A program made the position numbers and the translations under genes. Shown in pieces: positions 52,286-63,636 of a stretch of 64,000 nt of DNA. The notes beneath the pieces are model-generated. The model saw only the letters and a list, made by a program, of their open reading frames with translations. It did not search any database and was not told the origin of the DNA. Within the stretch, counting starts at the first letter, position 1. The number at the start of each line of letters is the position of its first letter. Origin of the DNA: Panulirus ornatus. Its lineage: Eukaryota; Arthropoda; Malacostraca; Decapoda; Palinuridae. Where the stretch lies: NCBI RefSeq assembly GCF_036320965.1, contig NC_092248.1:20356293-20420292 (forward strand), read 5' to 3'.

Positions 52286-52535
52286 TCTTTTTTCTTTTTC
52301 TTTTAAACTATTCGCCATTTCCCGCGTTAGCGAGGTAGCGTTAGGAGCAGAGGACTGGGCCTTTTTTGGAATATCCTCACCTGGCCCCCTCTGTTCCTTC
52401 TTTTGGAAAATTAAAAAAAAAAAAAAAGAAACGAGAGGGGAGAGTTTCCAGCCCCCCCGCTCCCTCCCCTTGTAGTTGCCTTCTACGACATGCAGGGAAT
52501 ACGTGGGAAGTATTCTCAATCCCCTATCCCCAGGG

Positions 52536-52539
<4 letters not shown>
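52286..52539 (-). mobile_element. Composite LINE-ended SINE, copy cS1
   Basis: Minus-strand ~250-bp non-autonomous element. Its 5' end (CCCTGGGGATAGGGG at the 52,539 side) and about 120 bp after it match the 5' UTR of the full LINE at 60,522: AATACTTCCCACGTATTCC, GTCGTAGAAGGC, GGGAGCGGGGGGC. The middle (GGCCAGGTGAGGATATTCC, GGCCCAGTCCTCTG) has no LINE match. The 3' end is a LINE-type hairpin, CGCTACCTCGCTAACGCGGG then AAATGGCGAATAG. No pol III boxes are seen and no protein is encoded. It is inserted in L9, same orientation, flanked by (TA)n on both sides. Confidence 0.8.

Positions 52540-52624
<85 letters not shown>
52540..52624. repeat. (TA)n at 5' side of composite SINE cS1
   Basis: About 85 bp of TA between the SINE 5' end and the interrupted L9 endonuclease. 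Confidence 0.97.
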
Positions 52625-52627
<3 letters not shown>

Positions 52628-53255
52628 AAACCAGGTATTCCTGGGTCCTTTTTCAGCACATAAATCTACAAGCTCTTCACCATTTCCATGTACAACACAG
52701 AACACCCCATGTGCACCAATTATTCCATCAACTGCCACATTACTCACCTTTGCATTCAAATCACCCATCACTATAACCCGGTCACGTGCATCAAAACTAC
52801 TTACACACTCACTCAGCTGCTCCCAAAACACTTGCCTCTCATGATCTTCCTTCTCATGCCCAGGTGCATATGCACCAATAATCACCCATATCTCTCCATC
52901 AACTTTCAGTTTTAACCATATCAATCGAGGGTTTACTTTCTTACACTCTATCATATACTCCCACCACTCCTGTTTCAGGAGTAGTGCTACACCTTCCCTT
53001 GCTCTTGTCCTATCACTAACCCCTGACTTTACTCCCAAGACATTTCCAAACCACTTTTCCCTTTAACCCTTGAGCTTCGTTTCACTCAGAGCCAAAACAT
53101 CCAGGTTCCTTTCCTCAAACATACTACCTATCCCTCCTTTTTTCTCATCTTGGTTACATCCACATTCATTTAGACACCCCAATCTGAGCCTTCGAGGAGG
53201 ATGAGAACTCCCCGCGTGACTCTTTCTTCTGTTTCCCCTTTTAGAAAATCAAAAT

Positions 53256-53259
<4 letters not shown>

Positions 53260-53336
<77 letters not shown>

Positions 53337-53363
53337 CTGTTTCCCCTTTTAGAAAATCAAAAT

Positions 53364-53461
<98 letters not shown>

Positions 53462-53478
53462 TATATACACATATATAT
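53260..53478. repeat. Two (TA)n tracts separated by a duplicated 32-bp LINE 5' UTR piece
   Basis: (TA)n at 53,260-53,334, then 53,335-53,366, which repeats the L9 5' UTR edge (TTTCTGTTTCCCC then TTTTAGAAAATCAAAATACA, also at 53,226-53,259), then (TA)n at 53,367-53,478. The duplicated module is LINE edge plus TA tract. Confidence 0.9.
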
Positions 53479-54307
53479 ATGGGAGGTGAGTTTGAATGGA
53501 GAAAAACTGGAGGAAGTGAAGTGTTTTAGATATCTGGGAGTGGATCTGGCAGCGGATGGAACCATGGAAGCGGAAGTGGATCATAGGGTGGGGGAGGGGG
53601 CGAAAATTCTGGGGGCCTTGAAGAATGTGTGGAAGTCGAGAACATTATCTCGGAAAGCAAAAATGGGTATGTTTGAAGGAATAGTGGTTCCAACAATGTT
53701 GTATGGTTGCGAGGCGTGGGCTATGGATAGAGTTGTGCGCAGGAGGATGGATGTGCTGGAAATGAGATGTTTGAGGACAATGTGTGGTGTGAGGTGGTTT
53801 GATCGAGTGAGTAACGTAAGGGTAAGAGAGATGTGTGGAAATAAAAAGAGCGTGGTTGAGAGAGCAGAAGAGGGTGTTTTGAAGTGGTTTGGGCACATGG
53901 AGAGAATGAGTGAGGAAAGATTGACCAAGAGGATATATGTGTCGGAGGTGTAGGGAACGAGGAGAAGAGGGAGACCAAATTGGAGGTGGAAAGATGGAGT
54001 GAAAAAGATTTTGTGTGATCGGGGCCTGAACATGCAGGAGGGTGAAAGGAGGGCAAGGAATAGAGTGAATTGGAGCGATGTGGTATACCGGGGTTGACGT
54101 GCTGTCAGTGGATTGAATCAAGGCATGTGAAGCGTCTGGGGTAAACCATGGAAAGCTGTGTAGGTATGTATATTTGCGTGTGTGGACGTATGTATATACA
54201 TGTGTATGGGGGGGGGGGGGGGTTGGGCCATTTCTTTCGTCTGTTTCCTTGCGCTACCTCGCAAACGCGGGAGACAGCGACAAAGTATAATAATAATAAT
54301 GATAATA
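53479..54307 (+). mobile_element. RTE-like LINE copy L10 (C-terminal region and 3' UTR)
   Basis: It is 5'-truncated directly at (TA)n and starts with [15 protein letters not shown]. The frame is open through the C-terminal region except for one nonsense change (GAG to TAG at about 53,951, in VSEVEGTR). The short 3' UTR and hairpin end in TATAATAATAATAATGATAATAATA before the next (TA)n. The RT catalytic motifs are not included. Near-identity to L8 suggests a young insertion. Confidence 0.88.
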
Positions 54308-55969
<1,662 letters not shown>

Positions 55970-56120
55970 GACTGTGTGAATTTCCAGCGGAGTGGAGTGG
56001 GAGATGGTTCCGATCAGGCATGGGGCAGGAGGGGCCCATAGTCATCACCAGGACCAGCATCTCCACCACCGGCGACTGTATCGAGAAGGGCAAAGCCAAC
56101 AGATACCTCGTGAGGGAAAA
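55970..56120 (+). CDS. Exon of an arthropod secreted/membrane protein with a CxFPxxWxGxW domain (DUF7044-like)
   Basis: This is the one convincing host-gene exon. It is bounded by a polypyrimidine tract and AG (TATCCCTTTTTCCAG) and by a consensus donor (GTAAGT at 56,121). The 151 bp keep one frame with phase 1 at the 5' side and phase 2 at the 3' side. The peptide contains CEFPAEWSGRWFRSGMGQ, IVITRTSISTTGDCIEKG and ANRYLVRE. The pattern C-x-FP-x2-W-x-G-x-WF-x-SG, a beta-rich stretch, then G-x-C, is typical of arthropod extracellular proteins annotated with DUF7044-type domains, whose biochemical role is unknown. Two Cys (in CEF and DCI) probably form a disulfide. Neighbouring exons were not found in this window. 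The assignment is from memory of the family pattern. Confidence 0.7.
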
Positions 56121-56400
56121 GTAAGTACCACTCACTGTATCGAGAAGGACAAAGACAACACATACCACGTGAGGGAAGAGTAAGTACCAGTCATTGTATC
56201 GAGAAGGACAAAGCCAATAGATGCCTCGTGAGGGAAGAGTAAGTACCAGTCACTGTATCGAGAAGGACAAAGACAACAGATACCTCATGAGGGCAAAGTA
56301 CTAGTCACTGTATCGAAAAGGGCATGGACAACAGGTACCTCGTGAGGGAAGAGTAAGGAAGAGTAAGTACCATGGCTGTACTGAGAAGGGTAAAGTCAGC
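56075..56400 (+). repeat. Tandem duplication of exon 3' end plus splice donor (59-bp unit)
   Basis: The last 46 bp of the exon and 13 bp of intron (ACTGTATCGAGAAGG ... GTGAGGGAAAA|GTAAGTACC) are repeated in tandem at 56,134, 56,193, 56,252, about 56,307 and, more diverged, about 56,375. Steps are 59, 59, 59, 55 and about 68 bp. Most units keep a donor-like GTAAGT (56,180; 56,239; 56,353/56,363); the fourth has GTACTA. The first donor, 56,121, is the presumed authentic one. Confidence 0.85.
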
Positions 56401-57563
56401 AAGTACTTTTTAAAGGGAGGATTATGAACCGGCTAATGGAGTTCCACAGGGGAGCCACAGGGACAGAGAGTTTCCCTACCTCAAAGGCAAGTCTTTGATA
56501 AAGTTCCCACTTGGAGAAGTTCCTGCTCAGGGAAGCATTTATTGAGGGAGGCCGGTCTAGCAGTCGATCGGTGCCAAAAAGTAATCTTGGTCGAGAGTAA
56601 GTTTGCTCAAGTGAAAGTTTGGTGTGTAGCAAGTGTGTGCGAGGGTAAGTGTTTTCAAGTGGGTCTAGTCAAGGGTTAGAATGGTCGGCACACATGTAGG
56701 TCGATGATAGTTTTGGTTGAGGATAATGATTTCTCGGAGTAGATAAAAAGGCAACAACAAAAGCCAAATGCAAGGGCCAGAAATTCATTCTTCTCATGTA
56801 CTGTCGACAACGTCTTTGTCTAGAGACTAATGAGTACCCTCCCGACGAAGACATTGCCGAAAGTAGTTAAGGAGAAAAATGGGTTACTGACTCTTGCTTT
56901 CAGTTGTCGCTGCTACCATTTCACCAATTTGTCACTATGGACGACACCCATCTGTTCAGAGCCAGTTGGACCAAGATGTGCAACGCTAACCAAAACAAAC
57001 CTTCACCAAGTCTTTGTTAGATTATAGCGTGGCTGAGAGTAAATCTGGCCAAGTAGAAGTTAGGTTAAGAGATAATCTTTTTCAAAATCCGATCGAAATC
57101 AAATCAGTTCTCTCGAGGATCAGCAGTATTAGAGTTTAATGTTTCTGGGAGTAAGATGCAGCGAAGGACAAAAGTGGCGGCTAGCAGACTTTATGGAATC
57201 AGTATTATGTCCGTTTACAAAGGAATCATCCTCGTAGTAGATTTCCTCAGTAGAATTGCCAAGGGTTCATAAGCAACTGAAAAAAGAGCTATAGCAGGGA
57301 GGAGATCTGTTCAGGACTACATGTTAAGGAAACCCTGAAAGAGATATCATTAAAAAGGGTGAATCGTGCACCGTAAGTAATGGAGGGTGCATGGAGAAAG
57401 TTTTCAGGGAAAGTTTTCCTTTGATGTGTCTGGAAGTACACAACTGTGTGGGGAAGCAGTACTTCAGTGGATGGGGGAAAAACCCCTAAGGCACAGATAA
57501 GTTAGTTCTTAATGACCACTGTCGACTCATGCTGTAAGCCCACGACATGTTGATAACGGTCCC
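56401..57563. other. Presumed intronic or intergenic sequence, no exon recognised
   Basis: Purine-rich unique sequence downstream of the exon. I see no second exon with recognisable domain content. Confidence 0.4.
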
Positions 57564-57580
57564 TATATATATATATATAT
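57564..57580. repeat. Short (TA)n at 5' junction of L11
   Basis: Eight or so TA units at the 5' truncation point of L11. Confidence 0.9.
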
Positions 57581-58224
57581 CAAGTCAAGTTAATTGGGAG
57601 GTAAGTTTGAATGGAGAAAAACTGGAGGAAGTAAAGTGTTTTAGATATCTGCGAGTGGATCTGGCAGCGGATGGAACCATGGAAGCGGAAGTGGATCATA
57701 GGGTGGGGGAGGGGGCGAAAATCCTGGGAGCCTTGAAGAATGTGAGGAAGTCGACAACATCATCTCCGAAAGCAAAAATGGCTAAGTTTGAAGGAATAGT
57801 GGTTCCAACAATGATGTATGGTTGCGAGGCGTGGGTTATGGATAGAGCTGTGCGCAGCAGGGTGAATGTGCTGGAAATGAGATGTTCGAGGACAATATGT
57901 GGTGTGAGGTGGTTTGATCGAGTAAGTAATGTAAGGGTAAGAGAGATGTGTGGAAATAAAAAGAGCGTGGTTGAGAGAGCAGAAGAGGGTGTTTTGAAAT
58001 GGTTTGGGCACATGGAGAGAATGAGTGAGGAAAGATTGACCAAGAGAATATATGTGTCGGAGGTGGAGGGAACGAGAAGTGGGAGACCAAATTGGAGGTG
58101 GAAAGATGGAGTGAAAAAGATTTTGGGTGATCGGGGACAGAACATGCAGGAGGGTGAAAGGCGGGCAAGGAATAGAGTGAATTGGATCGATGTGGTATAC
58201 CGGGGTCGACGTGCTGTCAATTGA
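57581..58224 (+). pseudogene. L11 C-terminal ORF segment with read-through of the usual stop
   Basis: About 214 LINE codons without interruption, from the thumb block ([13 protein letters not shown]) through LYGCEAW-type and WFGHMERM blocks to RSGRPNWRWKDGV and VVYRGRRAVN. The catalytic RT motifs are absent because of 5' truncation, so no enzyme can be made. Confidence 0.75.
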
Positions 58225-58650
58225 TTGAATCAGGGCATGTGAAGCGTCTGGGGTAAACCATGGAAAGTTCTGTGGGGCCTGGATGTGGAAAGGGAGCTTT
58301 GGTTTCGGGCATTCTTGCATGACAGCTAGAGACTGAGTGTGAACGAATGGGGCCTTTGTTGTCTTTTCTTAGCTCCTCCTCGCACACATGAGGGGGGAAC
58401 GGGATGTTATTCCATGTGTGGCGAGGTGGCGATGGGAATGAATAAAGGCAGACAGTGTGAGTTGTGTGCATGGGTATATATGTAGGTGTCTGTGTGTGTA
58501 TATATATGTGTACATTGAGATGTATGGGTATGTATATTTGCGTGTGCGGACGTGTGTATATACATGTGTAAGGGGGTGCTTGGGCCATTTCTTTCGTCTG
58601 TTTCCTTGCGCTACCTCGCAAACGCGGGAGACAGCGACAAAGCAAAATAA

Positions 58651-58656
<6 letters not shown>
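57581..58656 (+). mobile_element. RTE-like LINE copy L11 (C-terminal region, long 3' UTR)
   Basis: Starts at [19 protein letters not shown] after (TA)n and carries the C-terminal region, a long-form 3' UTR with a decayed internal hairpin (near 58,372-58,395) and the intact terminal hairpin (about 58,609-58,636). The ancestral stop after YRG is changed (TGA to CGA), extending the frame to 58,224. Substitutions such as KNVRKSTTSSPKAKMAK mark it as older than L6, L8 or L10. Confidence 0.85.

Positions 58657-58711
<55 letters not shown>
58657..58711. repeat. (TA)n between L11 and PLE-2
   Basis: About 55 bp of TA. Confidence 0.97.
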
Positions 58712-59078
<367 letters not shown>

Positions 59079-59306
59079 CCTGGGGATAGGGGAGAAAGAA
59101 TACTTCCCACGTATTCCCTGCGTGTCGTAGAAGGCGACTAAAAGGGGAGGGAGCGGGGGGCTGGAAATCCTCCCCTCTCGTTTTTTTTTGATTTTCCAAA
59201 AGAAGGAACAGAGAACGAGGCCAGGTGAGTACATTCCCTCAGAGGCCCAGTCCTCTGTTCTTAACGCTACCTTGCTAACGCGGGAAATGGCGAATAGTAT
59301 GAAAGA

Positions 59307-59310
<4 letters not shown>
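59079..59310 (+). mobile_element. Composite LINE-ended SINE, copy cS2
   Basis: Plus-strand copy of the same short element as cS1. Its 5' end CCCTGGGGATAGGGG directly follows (TA)n. The first ~125 bp match the LINE 5' UTR at 60,522-60,650, the middle does not, and the 3' end has the LINE-type hairpin (CGCTACCTTGCTAACGCGGG, AAATGGCGAATAG), then TATGAAAGAAAAA and (TA)n. No ORF. Confidence 0.8.

Positions 59311-59385
<75 letters not shown>
59311..59385. repeat. (TA)n between cS2 and twin-primed LINE
   Basis: About 74 bp of TA. Confidence 0.97.
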
Positions 59386-59387
<2 letters not shown>

Positions 59388-60413
59388 AGGCTCCCAGAAT
59401 TTTCGCCCCCTCCCCCACCCTATGATCCACTTCCGCTTCCATGATTCCATCCGCTGCCAGATCCACTCCCAGATATCTAAAACACTTCACTTCCTCCAGT
59501 TTTTCTCCATTCAAACTCACCTCCCAATTGACTTGACCCTCAACCCTACTGTACCTAATAACCTTGCTCTTATTCACATTTACTCTTAACTTTCTTCTTT
59601 CACACACTTTACCAAACTCAGTCACCAGCTTCTGCAGTTTCTCACATGAATCAGCCACCAGCGCTGTATCATCAGCGAACAACAACTGACTCACTTCCCA
59701 AGCTCTCTCATCCCCAACAGACTTCATACTTGCCCCTCTTTCCAAAATTCTTGCATTCACCTCCCTAACAACCCCATCCATAAACAAATTAAACAACCAT
59801 GTTTGAAGGAATAGTGGTTCCAACGATGTTGTATGGTTGCGAGGCGTGGGCTATGGATAGAGTTGTGCGCACGAGGATGGATGTGCTGGAAATGAGATGT
59901 TTGAGGACAATGTGTGGTGTGAAGTGGTTTGATCGAGTAAGTAACGTAAGGGTAAGAGAGATGAGTGGAAATAAAAAGAGCGTGGTTGAGACAGCAGAAG
60001 AGGGTGTTTTGAAATGGTTCGGGCACATGGAGAGAATGAGTGAGGAAAGATTGACCAAGAGAATATATGTGTCGGAGGTGGAGGGAACGAGGAGAAGAGG
60101 GAGACCAAATTGGAGGTGGAAAGATGGAGTGAAAAAGATTTTGTGTGATCGGGGCCTGAGCATGCAGGAGGGTGAAAGGAGGGCAAGGAATAGAGTGAAT
60201 TGGAGCGATGTGGTATACCGGGGTTGACGTGCTGTCAGTGGATTGAATCAAGGCATGTGAAGCGTCTGGGGTAAACCATGGAAAGCTGTGTAGGTATGTA
60301 TATTTGCGTGTGTGGACGTATGTATATACATGTGTATGGGGGTGGGTAGGGCCATTTCTTTCATCTGTTTCCTTGCGCTACCTCGCCAACGCGGGAGACA
60401 GCGACAAAGCAAA

Positions 60414-60430
<17 letters not shown>
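59386..60430 (+). mobile_element. RTE-like LINE copy L14 with inverted 5' segment (twin-priming structure)
   Basis: 59,386-59,800 is minus-strand LINE from PWLFNLFMDG (at 59,800) to GAKILGAL (at 59,388). 59,801-60,430 is plus-strand LINE starting at [13 protein letters not shown] and ending with hairpin and poly(A). In the element these pieces are consecutive, with about 47 nt missing between GAL and MFEG. The inversion junction shares the three bases ATG (59,799-59,801). This is the arrangement expected from twin priming. Both outer ends lie in (TA)n. Confidence 0.85.
59799..60227 (+). pseudogene. L14 C-terminal ORF segment (plus-strand part)
   Basis: 142 codons open from [16 protein letters not shown] to the normal YRG stop, with few substitutions from L6, suggesting a recent insertion. 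Catalytic motif C (FADDT) is in the inverted minus-strand part (about 59,668-59,690), so the copy cannot encode RT. Confidence 0.75.
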
Positions 60431-60509
<79 letters not shown>

Positions 60510-60521
60510 TATGTATTACCC
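60431..60521. repeat. (TA)n between L14 and L12
   Basis: About 80 bp of TA plus ATACATATATATGTAT directly before the 5' end of L12. Confidence 0.97.
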
Positions 60522-60641
60522 TGGGGATAGGGGTGAAAGAATACTTCCCACGCATTCCTCGTGTGTCGTAGAAGGCGACTAGAAGGGACGGGAGCGGGGG
60601 GCCAGAAATCCTCCCCTCCTTGTATTTTTTAACTTTCGAAA
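60522..60641 (+). promoter_or_regulatory. LINE 5' UTR shared with the composite SINE
   Basis: About 120 bp: CCTGGGGATAGGGG (TATCC/GGATA-type foldback at the edge), AATACTTCCCACGCATTCC, GTCGTAGAAGGCGACTAGAAG and GGGAGCGGGGGGCC. The same sequence begins cS1 and cS2 and, in truncated form, ends L9. An internal promoter is likely for a mobile LINE but no motif proves it. Confidence 0.55.
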
Positions 60642-61825
60642 ATGGGAAACAGAAGAAGGAGTCACGCGGGGAATGCTCATCCTCCTCGAAGGCTCAGACT
60701 GGGGTGTCTAAATGTGTGTGGATGTAACCAAGATGTGAAAAAGGAGAGATAGGTAGTATGTTTGAGGAAAGGAACCTGGATGTTTTGGCTCTGAGTGAAA
60801 CGAAGCTCAAGGGTAAAGGGGAAGAGTGGTTTGGGAATGTCTTGGGAGTAAAGTCAGGGGTTCGTGAGAGGACAAGAGCAAGGGAAGGTGTAGCAGTACT
60901 CCTGAAACAGGAGTTGTGGGAGTATGTGATAGAATGTAAGAAAGTAAATTCTCGATTAATATGGGTAAACCTGAAAGTTGATGGAGAGAGATGGGTGATT
61001 ATTGGTGCATATGCACCTGGGCATGAGAAGAAAGATCATGAGAGGCAAGTGTTTTGGGAGCAGCTGAATGAGTGTGTTAGTGGTTTTGATGCACGAGACC
61101 GGGTTATAGTAATGGGTGATTTGAATGCAAAGGTGAGTAATGTGGCAGTTGAAGGAATAATTGGTATACAAGGGGTGTTCAGTGTTGTAAATGGAAATGG
61201 TGAAGGGCTTGTAGATTTATGTGCTGAAAAAGGACTGGTGATTGGGAATACCTGGTTTAAAAAGCGAGATATACTTAAGTATACGTATGTAAGTAGGAGA
61301 GATGGCCAGAGAGCGTTATTGGATTGCGTGTTAATTGACAGGCGCGCGAAAGAGAGACTTTTGGATGTTAATGTGCTGAGAGGTGCAACTGGAGGGATGT
61401 CTGATCATTATCTTGTGGAGGCTAAGGTGAAGATTTGTATGGGTTTTCAGAAAAGAAGAGTGAATGTTGGGGTGAAGAGGGTAGTGAGAGTAAGTGAGCT
61501 TGGGAAGGAGACTTGGGTGAGGAAATACCGGGAGAGACTGAGTACAGAATGGAAAAGGGTGAGAACAATGGAAGTAAGGGGAGTGGGGGAGGAATGGGAT
61601 GTATTTAGGGAATCAGTGATGGATTGCGCAAAAGATGCTTGTGGCATGAGAAGAGAGGGAGGTGGGTTGATTAGAAAGGGTAGTGAGTGGTGGGATGAAG
61701 AAGTAAGATTATTAGTGAAAGAGAAGAGAGAGGCATTTGGACGATTTTTGCAGGGAAAAATGCAATTGAGTGGGAGATGTATAAAAGAAAGAGACAGGAG
61801 GTCAAGAGAAAGGTGCAAGAGGTGA
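60642..61825 (+). pseudogene. L12 endonuclease domain and linker
   Basis: APE-type endonuclease that would nick target DNA to prime reverse transcription. The likely true start is ATG at 60,642 ([20 protein letters not shown]), giving GCLNVCGCNQDV, whose Asn fits the first EEP motif. A one-base loss in an A run near 60,741 (five A where L9 has six) shifts into the long frame that begins at 60,758. That frame has LALSETKL (catalytic Glu), VIIGAYAPG, VMGDLNAKVSN (Asp/Asn), NTWF, TYVS...LLDCVLID and GGMSDHYLVEAKV (SDH). A one-base deletion near 61,760 ends the frame in the linker. Similar to RTE-clade endonucleases. Confidence 0.8.
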
Positions 61826-63010
61826 AAAAGAAGGCAAATAAGAGGTGGGGTGAGAGAGTATCATTAAATTTTAGGGAGAATAAAAAGATGTTCTGGAAGG
61901 AGGTAAATAAAGTGCGTAAGACAAGGGAGCAAATGGGAACTTCAGTGAAGGGCGCAAATGGGGAGGTGATAACAAGTAGTGGTGAAGTGAGAAGGAGATG
62001 GAGTGAGTATTTTGAAAGTTTGTTGAATGTGTTTGATGATAGAGTGGCAGATATAGGGTGTTTTGGTCGATGTGGTGTGCAGAGTGAAAGGGTTCGGGAA
62101 AATGATTTGGTAAACAGAGAAGAGGTAGTAAAAGCTTTGCGGAAGATGAAAGCCGGCAAAGCAGCAGGTTTGGATGGTATTGCAGTGGAATTTATTAAAA
62201 AAGGGGGTGACTATGTTGTTGACTGGTTGGTAAGGTTATTTAATGTATGTATGACTCATGTGAGGTGCCTCAGGATTTTCGGAATGCGTGCATAGTGCCA
62301 TTGTACAAAGGCAAAGGGGATAAGAGTGAGTGCTCAAATTACAGAGGTATAAGTTTGTTGAGTATTCCTGGGAATTATATGGGAGGGTGTTAATTGAGAG
62401 GGTGAAGGCATGTACAGAGCATCAGATTGGGGAAGAGCAGTGTGGTTTCAGAAGTGGTAGAGGATGTGTGGATCAGGTGTTTGCTTTGAAGAATGTATGT
62501 GAGAAATACTTAGAAAATCAAATGGATTTGTATGTAGCATTTATGGATCTGGAGAAGGCATATGATAGAGTTGATAGAGATGCTCTGTGGAAGGTATTAA
62601 GAATATATGGTGTGGGAGGCAAGTTCTTAGAAGCAGTGAAAAGTTTTTATCGAGGATGTAAGGCATGTGTACGTGTAGGAAGAGAGGAAAGTGATTGGTT
62701 GTCAGTGAATCTAGGTTTGCGGCAGGGGTGTGTGATATCTCCATGGTTGTTTAATTTGTTTATGGATGTGGTTGTTAGGGAGGTAAATGCAAGAGTTTTG
62801 GAAAGAGGGGTAAGTATGAAGTCTGTTGTGGATGAGAGAGCTTGGGAAGTGAATCAGTTGTTGTTCGCTGATGATACAGCGCTGGTGGCTGATTCATGTG
62901 AGAAACTGCAGAAGCTGGTGACTGAGTTTGGTAAAGTGTGTAAAAGAAGAAAGTTAAGAGTAAATGTGAATAAGAGCAAGGTTATTAGGTACAGTAAGGT
63001 TGAGGGTTAA
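61777..63010 (+). pseudogene. L12 reverse transcriptase (frameshifted)
   Basis: Three open stretches cover the RT. 61,777-62,295 holds MFWKEVNKV and GLDGIAVEFIKKGGD, ending at a one-base loss near 62,258. 62,330-63,010 holds QCGFRSGRGCVDQ, motif A FMDLEKAYDR, motif B GLRQGCVISPWLF and motif C LLFADDTALVAD. The frame stops at TAA (63,007-63,009), a change from CAA. The catalytic residues are intact although the frame is not. Confidence 0.8.
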
Positions 63011-63029
63011 GTCAATTGGGTGGTAAAAT

Positions 63030-63636
63030 TTGAATGGAGAAAAACTGGTGGAAGTAAAGTGTTTTAGATATCTGGGAGTGGATCTGGCAGCGGATGGAAC
63101 CATGGAAGCGGAAGTGAATCATAGGGTGGGGGAGGGGGCGAAGATCCTGGGAGCCTTGAAGAATGTTGTGAAAGTCGAGAACATTATCTTGGAAAGCAAA
63201 AATGGGTATGTTTGAAGGAATAGTGGTTCGAACAATGTTGTATGGTTGCGAGGCGTGGGCTATGGATAGAGTTGTGCGTAGGAGGGTGGATGTGCTGGAA
63301 ATGAGAGGTTTGAGGACAATATGTGGTGTGAGGTGGTTTGATCGAGTAAGTAATGTAAGTGTAAGAGAGATGTGTGGAAATAAAAAGAGCGTGGTTGAGA
63401 AAGCAGAAGAGGGTGTTTTGAAATGGTTTGGGCACATGGAGAGAATGAGTGAGGAAAGATTGACCAAGAGGATATATGTGTCGGAGGTGGAGGGAACGAG
63501 GAGAAGTGGGAGACCAAATTGGAGGTGGAAAGATGAAGTGAAAAAGATTTTGTGTGATCGGGGCCTGAACATGCAGGAGGATGAAAGGAGGGCAAGGAAT
63601 AGAGTGAATTGGATCGATGTGGTATACCGGGGTTGA
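63030..63636 (+). pseudogene. L12 C-terminal region (two frames)
   Basis: 63,030-63,215 carries [19 protein letters not shown] to KNV; an extra base near 63,165 shifts to 63,202-63,636, which holds [37 protein letters not shown] and the final YRG stop. It matches L6 residues ~385-582. Confidence 0.75.

Larger units (their letters stand above)
52148..53038 (-). pseudogene. L9 endonuclease frame running through the SINE insertion
   Basis: The first ~140 codons are endonuclease: RTRAREGVALLLKQEWWEY, VIIGAYAPGHEKEDHERQ and the catalytic-type motif VMGDLNAKVSNVA (GDLN). After NTWFK the frame passes by chance through (TA)n, the composite SINE and a second (TA)n, then re-enters LINE sequence (KYTYVSRRDGQRALLD). 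The open frame is therefore a chimera, not a functional protein. Confidence 0.75.
49455..53259 (-). mobile_element. RTE-like LINE copy L9 (near full length, interrupted)
   Basis: Minus-strand copy whose 5' end (53,259) lies within the 5' UTR, beyond the ORF start, and whose 3' end has the long-form UTR and terminal hairpin (about 49,480-49,510). It includes endonuclease, linker, RT and C-terminal region, with many frameshifts and stops. The endonuclease region is interrupted by a (TA)n - composite SINE - (TA)n insertion at 52,199-52,624. The 5' end abuts (TA)n at 53,260-53,334. Confidence 0.85.

Noticed and set aside
56075..56400. A run of small repeated exons
   Set aside because: Only the first unit has an upstream acceptor; later units lack a polypyrimidine tract and AG and have an in-frame TAA at the donor, so they are duplicated exon ends, not full exons.
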